Shown: in pieces, positions 27,271 to 34,938 of the stretch
How the letters are laid out: every line of letters starts with the position of its first letter
How positions within the stretch are numbered: the stretch's first letter is position 1
Source: an uncultured Acidobacteriota bacterium
GTDB taxonomy: Bacteria; Acidobacteriota; Vicinamibacteria; Vicinamibacterales; UBA2999
Assembly: GCA_902826065.1 (NCBI GenBank)
Contig: CADEDM010000016.1
Location: 1 to 44,317 of the forward strand
Direction: 5' to 3'
DNA: 44,317 nucleotides
The notes under the pieces: generated by a model
What the model was told of the DNA's origin: nothing
The model's input: the letters and a program-made list of their open reading frames with translations, nothing else
The model's database searches: none
Made by a program: the position numbers and the translations under genes

Positions 27271-28689
27271 ATGAGATTCCCGACGATTCTCGCGGCCATT
27301 GTGGCCACCGGCGCGTGGCTGGCCACGCCAGGCCGCACCCCCGACCTCGCCACTGCGCCGTTGTTCGCCACTGCGCACGACATCTATCAGGGCCAGGCTG
27401 CCGGCACGGCCGCGGCCCAAGCCGTCGATCAGCCGCCCCAGCCCGACCCATTCGGTCGCACGTTCGACGACGTGATTCGCACCAATGCGGTGCGGATGTT
27501 CGTCGACGGCCAGCGGATCTTCCGCTTCGACACGTTCGGCGACGAGGCCTTCTGGGGTGACACGCTCGGGTTGCATCGGGCCATCGCCGGATCGCGCTTC
27601 GGCGGCGTCGGCACGGGCCTGAGCCCGGCGACGGCGCTCGGCCTGGGTCTGAAGGTCGACGCCGAGGCGCTGCCCCCGTGGGCGGTGAGTGCCATCGCGA
27701 ACGGCCGCGTCGACGTGAACGACCCGGCAGTGACGCTGGCGCTGCTGAGCATCGATGCCGTCGTTGGCGTCAAGGGTATCCGCGGCCCGAGAGGCGCACT
27801 CACCTCGGTCGGGATCCAATGTGCGTTCTGCCACTCGACCGTCGACGACGCGGTGCTTCCGGGCATCGGCCGCCGGTTGGACGGCTGGCCGAATCGCGAC
27901 TTGAACGTCGGTGCGATCATCGCGCTCGCACCGGATCTGAGTGCGCTGGCCGACCTGCTGCAGACGGATCAGGCGACGGTGCGGACGGTGCTGAACAGCT
28001 GGGGACCGGGCAAGTTCGACGCCGAGCTCATTCTCGACGGCAAGGCCTTCCGCCCGGATGGCAAGACGTCCGCGACGCTGCTGCCGGCGGCATTCGGCCT
28101 GGCCGGCGTCAACCTGCACACCTACACCGGCTGGGGCGGGGTGTCGCACTGGAACGCCTTCGTCGCGAATCTCGAGATGCACGGCAAGGGCACCTTCATC
28201 GATCCTCGCCTCGACGACCCGACGCGTTTCCCGGTGGCCGCTCGCGCGGGATTCGGCCACGTGCGCAATACGCCCGACCTGATTACCTCGAAGCTACCGG
28301 CGCTGCAGTACTACCAGCTCTCGATTCCGGCGCCGAAGCCGCCGCGCGGAAGTTTCGACGCCGGTGCCGCCGCCGCGGGGAAGACCGTGTTCAACGGCGC
28401 TGGACGCTGTGCCACTTGTCACGTGCCGCCCCTCTTCACGGAGCCGGGGTGGAACATGCATGCCGCCGACGAGATCGGAATCGACGACTTCCAGGCCAAT
28501 CGTTCGCCGAACCAACGCTACCGGACCACGCCGCTGGGCGGTCTCTTCACGCGGCAGAAGGGCGGCTTCTACCACGACGGCCGGTTCGCCAATCTCCGCG
28601 CGGTCGTCGATCACTACGATCGATTCCTGAACCTCAACCTCACCGAGCCGATGAAGGCCAGCCTCATCGAGTACCTGAAGTCGCTCTGA
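27271..28689 (+). CDS. Exported di-heme cytochrome c, peroxidase-like
   Basis: The protein has 472 residues; a GGAGG site precedes the ATG. The N-terminus (RFPTILAAIVATGAWLAT) looks like a signal segment. Two c-type heme motifs are visible: CAFCH (184-188) and CATCH (380-384). The C-terminal half (GKTVFNGAGRCATCHVPPLF, then TTPLGGLFTRQKGGFYHDGRF) follows the pattern of MauG/cytochrome c peroxidase-like proteins. There the second heme domain includes a distal loop with GGFYHDGRF-like sequence. The function may be peroxide reduction or electron transfer. The 224-base region upstream separates it from the divergent ECF sigma factor, which may control it; this is inference from position only. Confidence 0.85.
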   Translation: MRFPTILAAIVATGAWLATPGRTPDLATAPLFATAHDIYQGQAAGTAAAQAVDQPPQPDPFGRTFDDVIRTNAVRMFVDGQRIFRFDTFGDEAFWGDTLGLHRAIAGSRFGGVGTGLSPATALGLGLKVDAEALPPWAVSAIANGRVDVNDPAVTLALLSIDAVVGVKGIRGPRGALTSVGIQCAFCHSTVDDAVLPGIGRRLDGWPNRDLNVGAIIALAPDLSALADLLQTDQATVRTVLNSWGPGKFDAELILDGKAFRPDGKTSATLLPAAFGLAGVNLHTYTGWGGVSHWNAFVANLEMHGKGTFIDPRLDDPTRFPVAARAGFGHVRNTPDLITSKLPALQYYQLSIPAPKPPRGSFDAGAAAAGKTVFNGAGRCATCHVPPLFTEPGWNMHAADEIGIDDFQANRSPNQRYRTTPLGGLFTRQKGGFYHDGRFANLRAVVDHYDRFLNLNLTEPMKASLIEYLKSL

Positions 28690-28864
28690 GGCGTCGCCGC
28701 GCGGCTGGCAGCGTGTGAGGCGGTCGGCGCCCTCGGGCAGCTCTCGCTCTCGCCCTGGCCCAGGCAATGCCCATTGTGTGCGGCCGCCATGCCCATCTTT
28801 GGGGATGACGGTCTTCACCTTCTGGTACGCGACGTGCTGCATGGTGTGATGGACCCGGAGCGTC

Positions 28865-29818
28865 GTGACATCTCGAGCTCATGCATCATCGCCGTCAGCG
28901 CCGTCCGAGGCACGCATCGCGGGTGTTCGCATCTCGCACCCCGATCGCCTCGTCTATGCGGACCTGGGGATCTCGAAGATCGACCTCGCCCGCTACTACG
29001 AGCGCATCGCGGCGTGGATCGTGCCGCACGCGGCTGGACGTCCGCTGACGCTGGTGCACTGCCCGTCAGGCCTGGCCAAGCCCTGTCACTACCTGAAGCA
29101 TGCGAAGGCGTGGGGGCCGAGCGCGCTGCGCCGCGTCCACCTGCAGGAGAAGACGAATGTCGGCGAGTACCTCGTCGCGGATTCGCTCGCGGGCGTGGTG
29201 TCTCTGGTGCAGATGGGCATCGTTGAGATCCACACGTGGAACTCGATGGCGGAAGACATCGAGCGTCCGAACCGGATCGTCTGGGACCTCGACCCCGGCC
29301 CCGGCGTGTCGTGGGCGCAGATCGTGGCCGCGGCGATCTTGGTGCGCGACGTCCTCGCCACGCTGAAGCTCACGTCGTGGGTGAAGACCACCGGAGGACG
29401 TGGCCTGCACGTCGTCGTGCCGCTGAGACCCAGGCGCTCGATCGCCGACTGCCTGACGTTCTCGCGCGCGGTCAGCGAGGTGATCGCCGCCACCGATCCG
29501 CGAACGTACACGACGGAGTTCGCCAAGACCAAGCGCGGCGGCCGCATCCTCATCGACTACCTGCGGAACAACCGCACGAACACGTCGGTCTGCGCGTATT
29601 CGCCGCGCGCGCGCGCCGGGGCCACGGTGTCGATGCCCTTGCGATGGAACGATCTGAAGGACCCTCCCGATCGCTGGACCCTGCTGACCTTGCCGCAGCG
29701 GCTGGCACGACAGAAGACCGACCCCTGGAAAGACTACTGGCACGCCGCGCAGGTGATCTCGGCGGCCGCGTTCCGGGCGGTGACGCGTGCATCACAACAC
29801 CGAGGAGAAGCCCCATGA
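28865..29818 (+). CDS. ligD: Stand-alone LigD polymerase/primase domain
   Basis: The protein has 317 residues with a GTG start. It matches the polymerase domain (PolDom, archaeo-eukaryotic primase type) of bacterial LigD, used in end-joining and excision repair. The catalytic metal-binding pair is in DLDPGPG (Asp141, Asp143). The third acidic residue is in ILIDYLRNNR (Asp231), and the conserved His is in GGRGLHVVVP (His182). EIHTW at 121-125 and QKTDPWKDY near the end are also family features. No ligase or 3'-phosphoesterase domain is attached, so this is a separate polymerase subunit. Ku and ligase genes are not in the window. Its stop overlaps the start of the next gene (ATGA at 29815-29818), so the two are translationally coupled. 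Confidence 0.9.
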   Translation: MTSRAHASSPSAPSEARIAGVRISHPDRLVYADLGISKIDLARYYERIAAWIVPHAAGRPLTLVHCPSGLAKPCHYLKHAKAWGPSALRRVHLQEKTNVGEYLVADSLAGVVSLVQMGIVEIHTWNSMAEDIERPNRIVWDLDPGPGVSWAQIVAAAILVRDVLATLKLTSWVKTTGGRGLHVVVPLRPRRSIADCLTFSRAVSEVIAATDPRTYTTEFAKTKRGGRILIDYLRNNRTNTSVCAYSPRARAGATVSMPLRWNDLKDPPDRWTLLTLPQRLARQKTDPWKDYWHAAQVISAAAFRAVTRASQHRGEAP

Positions 29819-30864
29819 GGAGAGTCGTGATCGGCGCATTCGTCTCGATGGACGGCGTCATGCAGGCCCCGGGCGGGCCGGACGAAGATGCCACCGGCGG
29901 GTTCCCGTTCGGCGGTTGGGTCGCGCCGCTCGCCGACACCGATCCCGTGTTCGCTGAAGAGATTGGCGCGCTGTTCGGCCAGCCGTACGACCTGCTGATC
30001 GGCAGGCGCACGTACGACATCTTCGCGGCGCATTGGCCGTTCGCCGAAGGCGGCCCCGACGACGCGATTGCGAAGCAGTTCAACCGGATCACGAAGTACG
30101 TCGCCACGCGGTCGCACGACCCGCTGACGTGGAGGGGGTCGGTCGCCATTCACGACGCCGCGACGGATGTCGCCAGGCTGAAGCAGGAGGATGGCCCGAC
30201 GCTCGTCACGCAGGGCTCGAGCGATCTGATCTCGACGTTGCTGGCGCACGATCTGGTCGACGAGATGCGCGTGTTCACGTTCCCGGTGCTGCTCGGCCGA
30301 GGCAAGAAGTTGTTCAACGACGGTGCGCACCCGCACGCGTACAGGCTCACCCACTCGCGCGTCAGCCCTAACGGTCTGATCTGCGCGTCGTACGTCCGCG
30401 ACGGTGGCGTGAAGATCGGCTCCCTGGCGCAGAACCCGCCGCATCCGGTCGAGATCGCCCGCCGCGAGAAGGTCCAGCGTGAGGGCGCCTCGTTCCGTCA
30501 CACGAACGCGGTGGCGACACTCGGGGTCAGGGACGTGGGCGTCGCCGCCAGGTTCTACGAGGACACCCTCGGGCTCAGCCGGACCGACGCCGAAGGGGAC
30601 GAGGTCGTCGTGCTCAGCAGCGGCGATACCGCCGTCAACGTCTATCGCTCGAGCTATGCCGGCACGAACAAGGCCACGGCGCTGACCTGGACCGTCGACG
30701 ATGTCGAGGACGTCGTGCAGACGCTCAAGGCCAAGGGCGTCACGTTCGAGCACTACGACCTGCCGCAGACGAAGCGCGAGGGCGACGTCCACGTCTCCGG
30801 CGGCATCAAGGTGGCGTGGTTCAAGGATCCGGATGGCAACATCCTCAGCGTCGTGAATCGCTGA
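29815..30864 (+). CDS. Fusion of a DHFR/RibD-C-like reductase domain with a VOC domain
   Basis: The protein has 349 residues and its ATG overlaps the ligD stop; GAGGAG lies upstream inside the ligD end. Residues 1 to about 205 are a RibD C-terminal/dihydrofolate-reductase-like domain. Its features are VVIGAFVSMDGVMQAPGG, DLLIGRRTYDIFAAHWP, VTQGSSDLISTLLAHDLVDE and VLLGRGKKLF. Residues about 230-349 are a VOC domain: NAVATLGVRDVGVAARFYEDTLGL, ALTWTVDDVEDVVQ and AWFKDPDGNILSVVNR. The two are joined by a linker of about 25 residues with no stop, so one polypeptide is made. Both families usually occur as separate genes. The reductase domain would use NADPH, but no substrate can be named. Confidence 0.85.
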   Translation: MRRVVIGAFVSMDGVMQAPGGPDEDATGGFPFGGWVAPLADTDPVFAEEIGALFGQPYDLLIGRRTYDIFAAHWPFAEGGPDDAIAKQFNRITKYVATRSHDPLTWRGSVAIHDAATDVARLKQEDGPTLVTQGSSDLISTLLAHDLVDEMRVFTFPVLLGRGKKLFNDGAHPHAYRLTHSRVSPNGLICASYVRDGGVKIGSLAQNPPHPVEIARREKVQREGASFRHTNAVATLGVRDVGVAARFYEDTLGLSRTDAEGDEVVVLSSGDTAVNVYRSSYAGTNKATALTWTVDDVEDVVQTLKAKGVTFEHYDLPQTKREGDVHVSGGIKVAWFKDPDGNILSVVNR

Positions 30865-30873
30865 TCCGGACGT

Positions 30874-32370
30874 TCAACGCAGCGCCCCGGCCAACCTCCG
30901 AATGCCCTCCCGGATATCCGCCGGCATGAGCGGCGCGAAGCCGAGCAGGATGCCGGTCCGTTCAGGAGGCGTGGCGTAGAAGGGGTCGACCGTGAAGAGC
31001 CCGACCCCGGCGCGCTCGGCGATGTGGTGGACGTCGTGAATCACGCCACCACGACGTCCCCGCAGCCACACCAGCAGATGCAGACCGGCACTGGCGCCGC
31101 AGACCGTGGCGCGATCGCCGAACTGCCCATCGACCGCGGCCACGAGCGCCTGTCGCCGGGCCGCATTCGACACCGTCGTTCGACGCAGGTGACGATCGAA
31201 GTGCCCTTCGGCGATGAAGTCGGCGAGGGCGAGTTGCATCAACGCCGGTGTGCCGGTGTCGGCGATGGCCTTGGTCGCGACGATCGGCTCCACGAGCGGC
31301 GCCGGCAGGACGAGATAGCCCAGCCTCAAGGCCGGGAACAGGATCTTCGAGAACGTGCCGACGTAGATCGTGCAGCCCGCGCCATCCATGCCGGTCATCG
31401 CCTGCAGCGGTGGGCCGTCGTAGCGATATTCACCGTCGTAGTCGTCTTCGACGATGAAGGCGCCCTCGCGTGCGGCCCAGGCAATGAGCCGGCGACGGCG
31501 TTCCATGGACAGCACCGCGCCGGTCGGGAACTGATGCGAAGGCGTGACGTACGCCAGCCGGAACGGGCGTCGCCCGCCTCCGGTGGTCGGCACGCGGATG
31601 CCGTGCTCGTCGACCGGCGAGAACACCAGCTCGGCCCCGGCCGCCATGAAGGCGCAGCGGGCGCCGGTGTAGTGCGGCTCTTCCATCAGCACGCGGTCGC
31701 CGGGATTCACGAGCACGCGGGTGACCAGATCCAGCGCCTGCTGCGTGCCGTTCACGATCACGATGTGGTCGGGATTCGCGTCGAGCCCGCGCAAACGGCG
31801 CAGGCGTGTGGCGATGGCCTCGCGCAGTTCGCGGCGTCCGGCGGGCGGCCCGTAGTCGAGGTCTGCGATCCTGGCGTCGCGGGCCCGCGCATTCAACAGC
31901 CGGCGCCAGAGCGCGTACGGCAGATCGCCGAACGCGGCACGTCCGGGACGAAAGTCGTAGCGGATGGCCGGCGGCGCCAGTTCCCACGAGAGCGTGGCCG
32001 TGCCGAGGGTCGCGGCGCACGCCCTGGCCGACTGCACGTATCGCTCGCCGACCGCCGCCAGCGTCGGTGCGGCCGCGAGGCGTCCGGGTCGCGGGGCGTC
32101 GAGCCGGCGCGTCGGCCGGGCGACGTAGCCGTCAGGTGGAAGTACCGGCGCGACGACCGTGCCGGCCGCGCCTGCGCGTGGGGTGACGAAGCCTTCGGCC
32201 AGTAACTGCTCGTAGGCCAGCAACGCGGTGTTGCGCGACACCTTCAGCTCCCTGGCCACGTCGCGTGTCGACGGCACACGCTCACCCGACGTCAGTCGCC
32301 CGCTGAGGATCTCGCCGAGCAGCGCACGGTAGACCTGCTGATGCAGTCGTCCGACCCCGTCGAGCTTCAC
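30874..32370 (-). CDS. MocR-type GntR regulator with aminotransferase-like effector domain
   Basis: The protein has 498 residues with a GTG start at 32370. Residues about 8-75 form the GntR winged helix: YRALLGEILSGRLTSGERVP, then STRDVARELKVSRNTALLAYEQL. Residues about 115-498 have the fold-type I aminotransferase core, with DYDGEY (310-315), the PLP-binding Lys342 in YVGTFSKILFPALRLGY, and substrate-phosphate features. MocR proteins sense PLP or an amino compound and usually control adjacent genes in the other direction. The divergent gene here is the NTF2-like protein at 32575. Two TCACAACG direct repeats 20 bases apart overlap the start codon, consistent with autoregulation. It converges with the fusion gene, 9 bases away. 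Confidence 0.9.
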   Translation of the reverse strand: MKLDGVGRLHQQVYRALLGEILSGRLTSGERVPSTRDVARELKVSRNTALLAYEQLLAEGFVTPRAGAAGTVVAPVLPPDGYVARPTRRLDAPRPGRLAAAPTLAAVGERYVQSARACAATLGTATLSWELAPPAIRYDFRPGRAAFGDLPYALWRRLLNARARDARIADLDYGPPAGRRELREAIATRLRRLRGLDANPDHIVIVNGTQQALDLVTRVLVNPGDRVLMEEPHYTGARCAFMAAGAELVFSPVDEHGIRVPTTGGGRRPFRLAYVTPSHQFPTGAVLSMERRRRLIAWAAREGAFIVEDDYDGEYRYDGPPLQAMTGMDGAGCTIYVGTFSKILFPALRLGYLVLPAPLVEPIVATKAIADTGTPALMQLALADFIAEGHFDRHLRRTTVSNAARRQALVAAVDGQFGDRATVCGASAGLHLLVWLRGRRGGVIHDVHHIAERAGVGLFTVDPFYATPPERTGILLGFAPLMPADIREGIRRLAGALR

Positions 32371-32394
32371 AACGATCGGGATTCTGTCACAACG
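32367..32394 (+). promoter_or_regulatory. Direct repeat TCACAACG x2, probable MocR operator
   Basis: TCACAACG occurs at 32367-32374 and 32387-32394, with start-to-start distance of 20 bases, i.e. two helical turns. The first copy contains the regulator's own GTG start codon on the minus strand. MocR proteins typically bind paired direct repeats, so this is a strong candidate operator. Confidence 0.6.
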
Positions 32395-32574
32395 GAATCG
32401 CGGGCCATGGCGCCGCGCATCGCGCCCTGGCGAATGGCCCCGGGCAAAAGCGTCCGAATGGATCTAGCGGCCGCCGGGCGGTCGTGACACGTTCGCGGAG
32501 ACCCGAAGAGCGTACGGCCGCGCGCTCTGCGCGCCGGGTCGCAATCCGTCGACAACGATTCGGAGGCAGCCCAG

Positions 32575-33030
32575 ATGAACAGACTCATCGCCTGGACACT
32601 CGCCGCGGCGACCGGCATCGGCGCGGCGTCGCCCCTTGCCGCGCAGACGCCGTGGAACGATCCGGCCGTGGTCGAGACCCTCAAGCAGATCGAACGCGAC
32701 ATGGGGCAGGCGATGGTGGCCGTGCAGCTCGAGACGCTCGATCGCATCTTCGCCGACGACTGGACCAGCATCGGCGCGTCGGGAGCCGTCGTCTCCAAGG
32801 CGAAGATGCTGGCCAGCTTCAAGTCCGGCGTCGACCGGCTCGAGGCATTCGAACTGGGGCCGATGGACGTCCAGGTCAAGGGCAACGTCGCCGTGGTGCA
32901 TGGCAGTGTCACCGAACAGCGCACCCGGGCAGGGAAGGACGTGGGCGGCGAGTACGTCTGGATGGATCTGATGGAGAAGCGCAACGGCACGTGGGTCGTC
33001 GTCCGCAGCGCGGGCGCCAAGGTGCGATGA
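32575..33030 (+). CDS. Secreted NTF2-like (DUF4440) protein
   Basis: The protein has 151 residues; CGGAGG lies about 9 bases before ATG 32575. A signal peptide ends near PLAAQT. The mature part has the SnoaL/NTF2-like arrangement of the DUF4440 family: IERDMGQAMVAVQLETLDRIFADDWTSIGASG and FKSGVDRLEAFEL, with a final strand pair VWMDLMEKRNGTWVVVRS. This cone-shaped fold binds small ligands. It may be enzymatic or a carrier. The stop overlaps the next gene's start (ATGA at 33027-33030), so it is coupled to the cytochrome b and molybdoenzyme genes, suggesting a common substrate or redox pathway. Confidence 0.8.
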   Translation: MNRLIAWTLAAATGIGAASPLAAQTPWNDPAVVETLKQIERDMGQAMVAVQLETLDRIFADDWTSIGASGAVVSKAKMLASFKSGVDRLEAFELGPMDVQVKGNVAVVHGSVTEQRTRAGKDVGGEYVWMDLMEKRNGTWVVVRSAGAKVR

Positions 33031-33776
33031 CGATCGCGCCCGATCGGGCCCACGCTCGCTGGGTGCGGCTCACGCACTGGGTCGCCGCCGCCTGCGTGGC
33101 AGCGCTGGCCTTCAGCGGTGTCGAGATCCTGATGGTGCACCCGCGCCTCTACTGGGGCGAGGCCGGCAACGACCTGATGCCGCCGATCCTGGAGCTGCCG
33201 ATCAGCCGCAACCATCGTCACGGCGGCTGGACCGCCCTGACGCCGATCGTCGATGGCCCGGGCGCCGCAGTCTCCGCCGGGCGCACCTTCGAGATTTTCA
33301 ACCAGAACGGCTGGGGCCGCAGCCTGCACTTCCTGGCGGCGTGGGTGCTGGTGGCCGCGGGCGTGACCTACGTGCTGGCGGGCGTCGCGGCGGGACACTT
33401 CCGTCGCCATTTCGCCGGCGGCCGCGAGCCGCTGTCGATCGCGGCGCTCTGGCGAGACCTGCGCGAGCACCTGCGCGGCGCCGTGCCGGTGCCGACGGGC
33501 GGTCCGGACTACGGGCCGCTGCAACGGGCCAGCTACGCCGGGGTGGTGTTCCTGGTGGCGCCACTCCTGGTGCTGACGGGCCTGACGATGTCGCCGGCCG
33601 TGGCCGCCGCCGCTCCGGCGCTGCTCGATGTGTTCGGCGGCCATCAATCGGCGCGCACGCTGCATTTCGCCGCGTTCGCCGGGTTGATGCTCTTCGTCGC
33701 CGCGCATCTCGTGATGGTGATCCGATCGGGCCTGGGTCGGCAGGTCCGCGCCATGACGGTAGGAGACCGGACATGA
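33027..33776 (+). CDS. Cytochrome b561-like membrane subunit
   Basis: The protein has 249 residues. Its ATG overlaps the stop of the NTF2-like gene, and its stop overlaps the start of the molybdoenzyme gene. Four hydrophobic helices carry His at the expected heme positions: His17 (RLTHWV), His101 (SLHFLA), His213 (TLHFAA) and His227 (AAHLVM). The pattern is that of di-heme cytochrome b561 / thiosulfate-reductase-type cytochrome b subunits. It would move electrons across or within the inner membrane between the quinone pool and the periplasmic molybdoprotein encoded next. The first periplasmic loop (about 37-95) is longer than usual, which may shape docking of the partner. Confidence 0.85.
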   Translation: MTIAPDRAHARWVRLTHWVAAACVAALAFSGVEILMVHPRLYWGEAGNDLMPPILELPISRNHRHGGWTALTPIVDGPGAAVSAGRTFEIFNQNGWGRSLHFLAAWVLVAAGVTYVLAGVAAGHFRRHFAGGREPLSIAALWRDLREHLRGAVPVPTGGPDYGPLQRASYAGVVFLVAPLLVLTGLTMSPAVAAAAPALLDVFGGHQSARTLHFAAFAGLMLFVAAHLVMVIRSGLGRQVRAMTVGDRT

Positions 33777-34534
33777 GTGCTCTTGCCCGCCTGGTGACTC
33801 GACGCGAGGCGCTCGCCGCGGGAATCGCGGCCGGCAGTGGCGTGCTGCTCGGCGGGTGCGCCCGCCAGCTGCCCCCGACCTACGGCAGCCTGCTGCGCCT
33901 GGGTGACAACCTCACCTACGTGGCCCACCGCATGCTGCTGCCCGGGGAGTCGCTGGTCCGCGAGTACAGCCGCGCCGATCTCTCGTCGTTCCCGGCGGTC
34001 GGCACGATCGACTCGGCATCGGCGAGACGGGCGGCGGTCGCCGAGACCTATCGGCGCTGGCAGGACAGTGGCTTCGGCGAGTGGCGGCTCCAGGTGAGCG
34101 GCGCCGTGGCGCGCCCCGGGGGGTGGTCGCTCGCGGACCTGAGAGGGTTGCCGTCGCGCACGCAGATCACGAAGCACACCTGCGAGGAAGGCTGGACGGC
34201 CATCGGCGAATGGACCGGTGTGCCGCTGAGCCGCGTGCTGGACGCCGCGGGCCTGCAGCCATCGGCGCGATTCGTCACCTTCAAGTCGATCGACGGCTGG
34301 TACGACAGCATCGACCTGCTCGACGCCCTGCACCCGCAGACGCTCCTGGCCTACGGCATGAACGGCCGTGACCTGCCGATCGCGCACGGCGCGCCCTTGC
34401 GGCTCCGCGTGGAACGCCAGATTGGCTACAAGAGCATGAAGTTCCTGACCGAGCTCGTGGTGACCGAACACCTCGACGACGGCGGCGCCCGCGGCAACCC
34501 GAAGAACGGCTGGGCCTGGTATACGGGCATCTGA
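33773..34534 (+). CDS. Molybdopterin-dependent oxidoreductase, sulfite oxidase/MsrP-like, Tat lipoprotein
   Basis: The protein has 253 residues and ATGA overlaps the upstream gene. The N-terminus has TRREALAAG, a twin-arginine-like signal, and LLGGC (25-29), a plausible lipobox, so the protein may be Tat-exported and lipid-anchored. The oxidoreductase domain contains KHTCEEGWTAIGEWTGVPL, in which Cys137 is the expected molybdenum ligand, and PLRLRVERQIGYKSMKFL near the end. This family includes sulfite oxidase and the methionine sulfoxide reductase MsrP. The partner cytochrome b suggests a reductase or dehydrogenase linked to quinones. The module is analogous to MsrP/MsrQ but with a different membrane partner; the substrate is unknown. 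Confidence 0.85.
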   Translation: MSALARLVTRREALAAGIAAGSGVLLGGCARQLPPTYGSLLRLGDNLTYVAHRMLLPGESLVREYSRADLSSFPAVGTIDSASARRAAVAETYRRWQDSGFGEWRLQVSGAVARPGGWSLADLRGLPSRTQITKHTCEEGWTAIGEWTGVPLSRVLDAAGLQPSARFVTFKSIDGWYDSIDLLDALHPQTLLAYGMNGRDLPIAHGAPLRLRVERQIGYKSMKFLTELVVTEHLDDGGARGNPKNGWAWYTGI

Positions 34535-34599
34535 GCGCGCCGGATCGAGCGTGCAGGCACGAAATTGCGCGCCCCGAGGTCCGGAGCGCCGCCGACCGC

Positions 34600-34605
34600 T
34601 ATAAT
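34600..34605 (+). promoter_or_regulatory. Perfect -10 element TATAAT before tRNA-Ser
   Basis: TATAAT lies 75 bases before the tRNA gene. No -35 consensus is found at 16-18 bases, so the promoter may be an extended or weak type. Confidence 0.5.
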
Positions 34606-34680
34606 GTCGGGAGCGACGGAGATCGAACGGGATGGTGCGCGACGATGAAACGTCGCGACATCCCCGGGAAATCCACGCCC

Positions 34681-34775
34681 GGTGAGGTGGCCGAGAGGCT
34701 GAAGGCGGCGGTTTGCTAAACCGTTGTAGGAACTTAAAATTCCTACCGAGGGTTCGAATCCCTCCCTCACCGCCA
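34681..34775 (+). tRNA. tRNA-Ser (anticodon GCU)
   Basis: The full cloverleaf can be read. The acceptor stem is GGTGAGG with CCTCACC (34765-34771), and the anticodon loop TTGCTAA has GCT at 34715-34717. A long class II variable arm has a GTAGGAA/TTCCTAC stem, the T loop is TTCGAAT, and the 3' CCA is encoded (34773-34775). It reads AGC/AGU serine codons. The long variable arm is expected for Ser. It is flanked by a -10 element upstream and a strong hairpin downstream. The 404-base stretch 34535-34938 holds no other gene that I can support. Confidence 0.98.
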
Positions 34776-34795
34776 GTTCAGCGACGCTGAACTGG
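34773..34795 (+). terminator. Hairpin directly after tRNA-Ser
   Basis: A perfect 10-bp stem (CCAGTTCAGC with GCTGAACTGG) with a GAC loop begins within the encoded CCA. It is a likely terminator or processing signal, though no T-run follows immediately. Confidence 0.55.
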
Positions 34796-34810
34796 GCGGC
34801 TCGGTCGGGT

Positions 34811-34840
34811 CCCAGGGTCGCCGAATCGCCTGGGTATTTC
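34811..34840 (+). terminator. Second weak stem-loop downstream of tRNA-Ser
   Basis: CCCAGG (34811-34816) pairs with CCTGGG (34829-34834) around a 12-base loop and is followed by TATTTC. This looks like a back-up terminator. Confidence 0.35.
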
Positions 34841-34910
34841 CTCCGCCCGCATCGCGCGCCGCGTTCTCGCGGCCCTCGTCCCACGGATTCAACCGAGCAC
34901 CAGTGCCCGC

Positions 34911-34916
34911 TAGAAT
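34911..34916 (+). promoter_or_regulatory. Candidate -10 element TAGAAT
   Basis: TAGAAT lies 22 bases before ATG 34939, with TTCAAC at 34888-34893 as a possible weak -35 at 17 bases. The leader would be about 16 bases and includes CGGAGA. Confidence 0.45.
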
Positions 34917-34938
34917 CGCATCTCACATCGGAGATGCC

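Noticed and set aside
28294-28842. Minus-strand open frame reading MQHVAYQKVKTVIPKDGHGG
   Set aside because: It overlaps the C-terminal half of the di-heme cytochrome, has no known domain and no ribosome site.
34681-34838. tRNA-Ser and inverted repeats considered as an integration site
   Set aside because: No second copy of the tRNA 3' end, integrase or mobile gene is present; the repeats are better explained as terminators.
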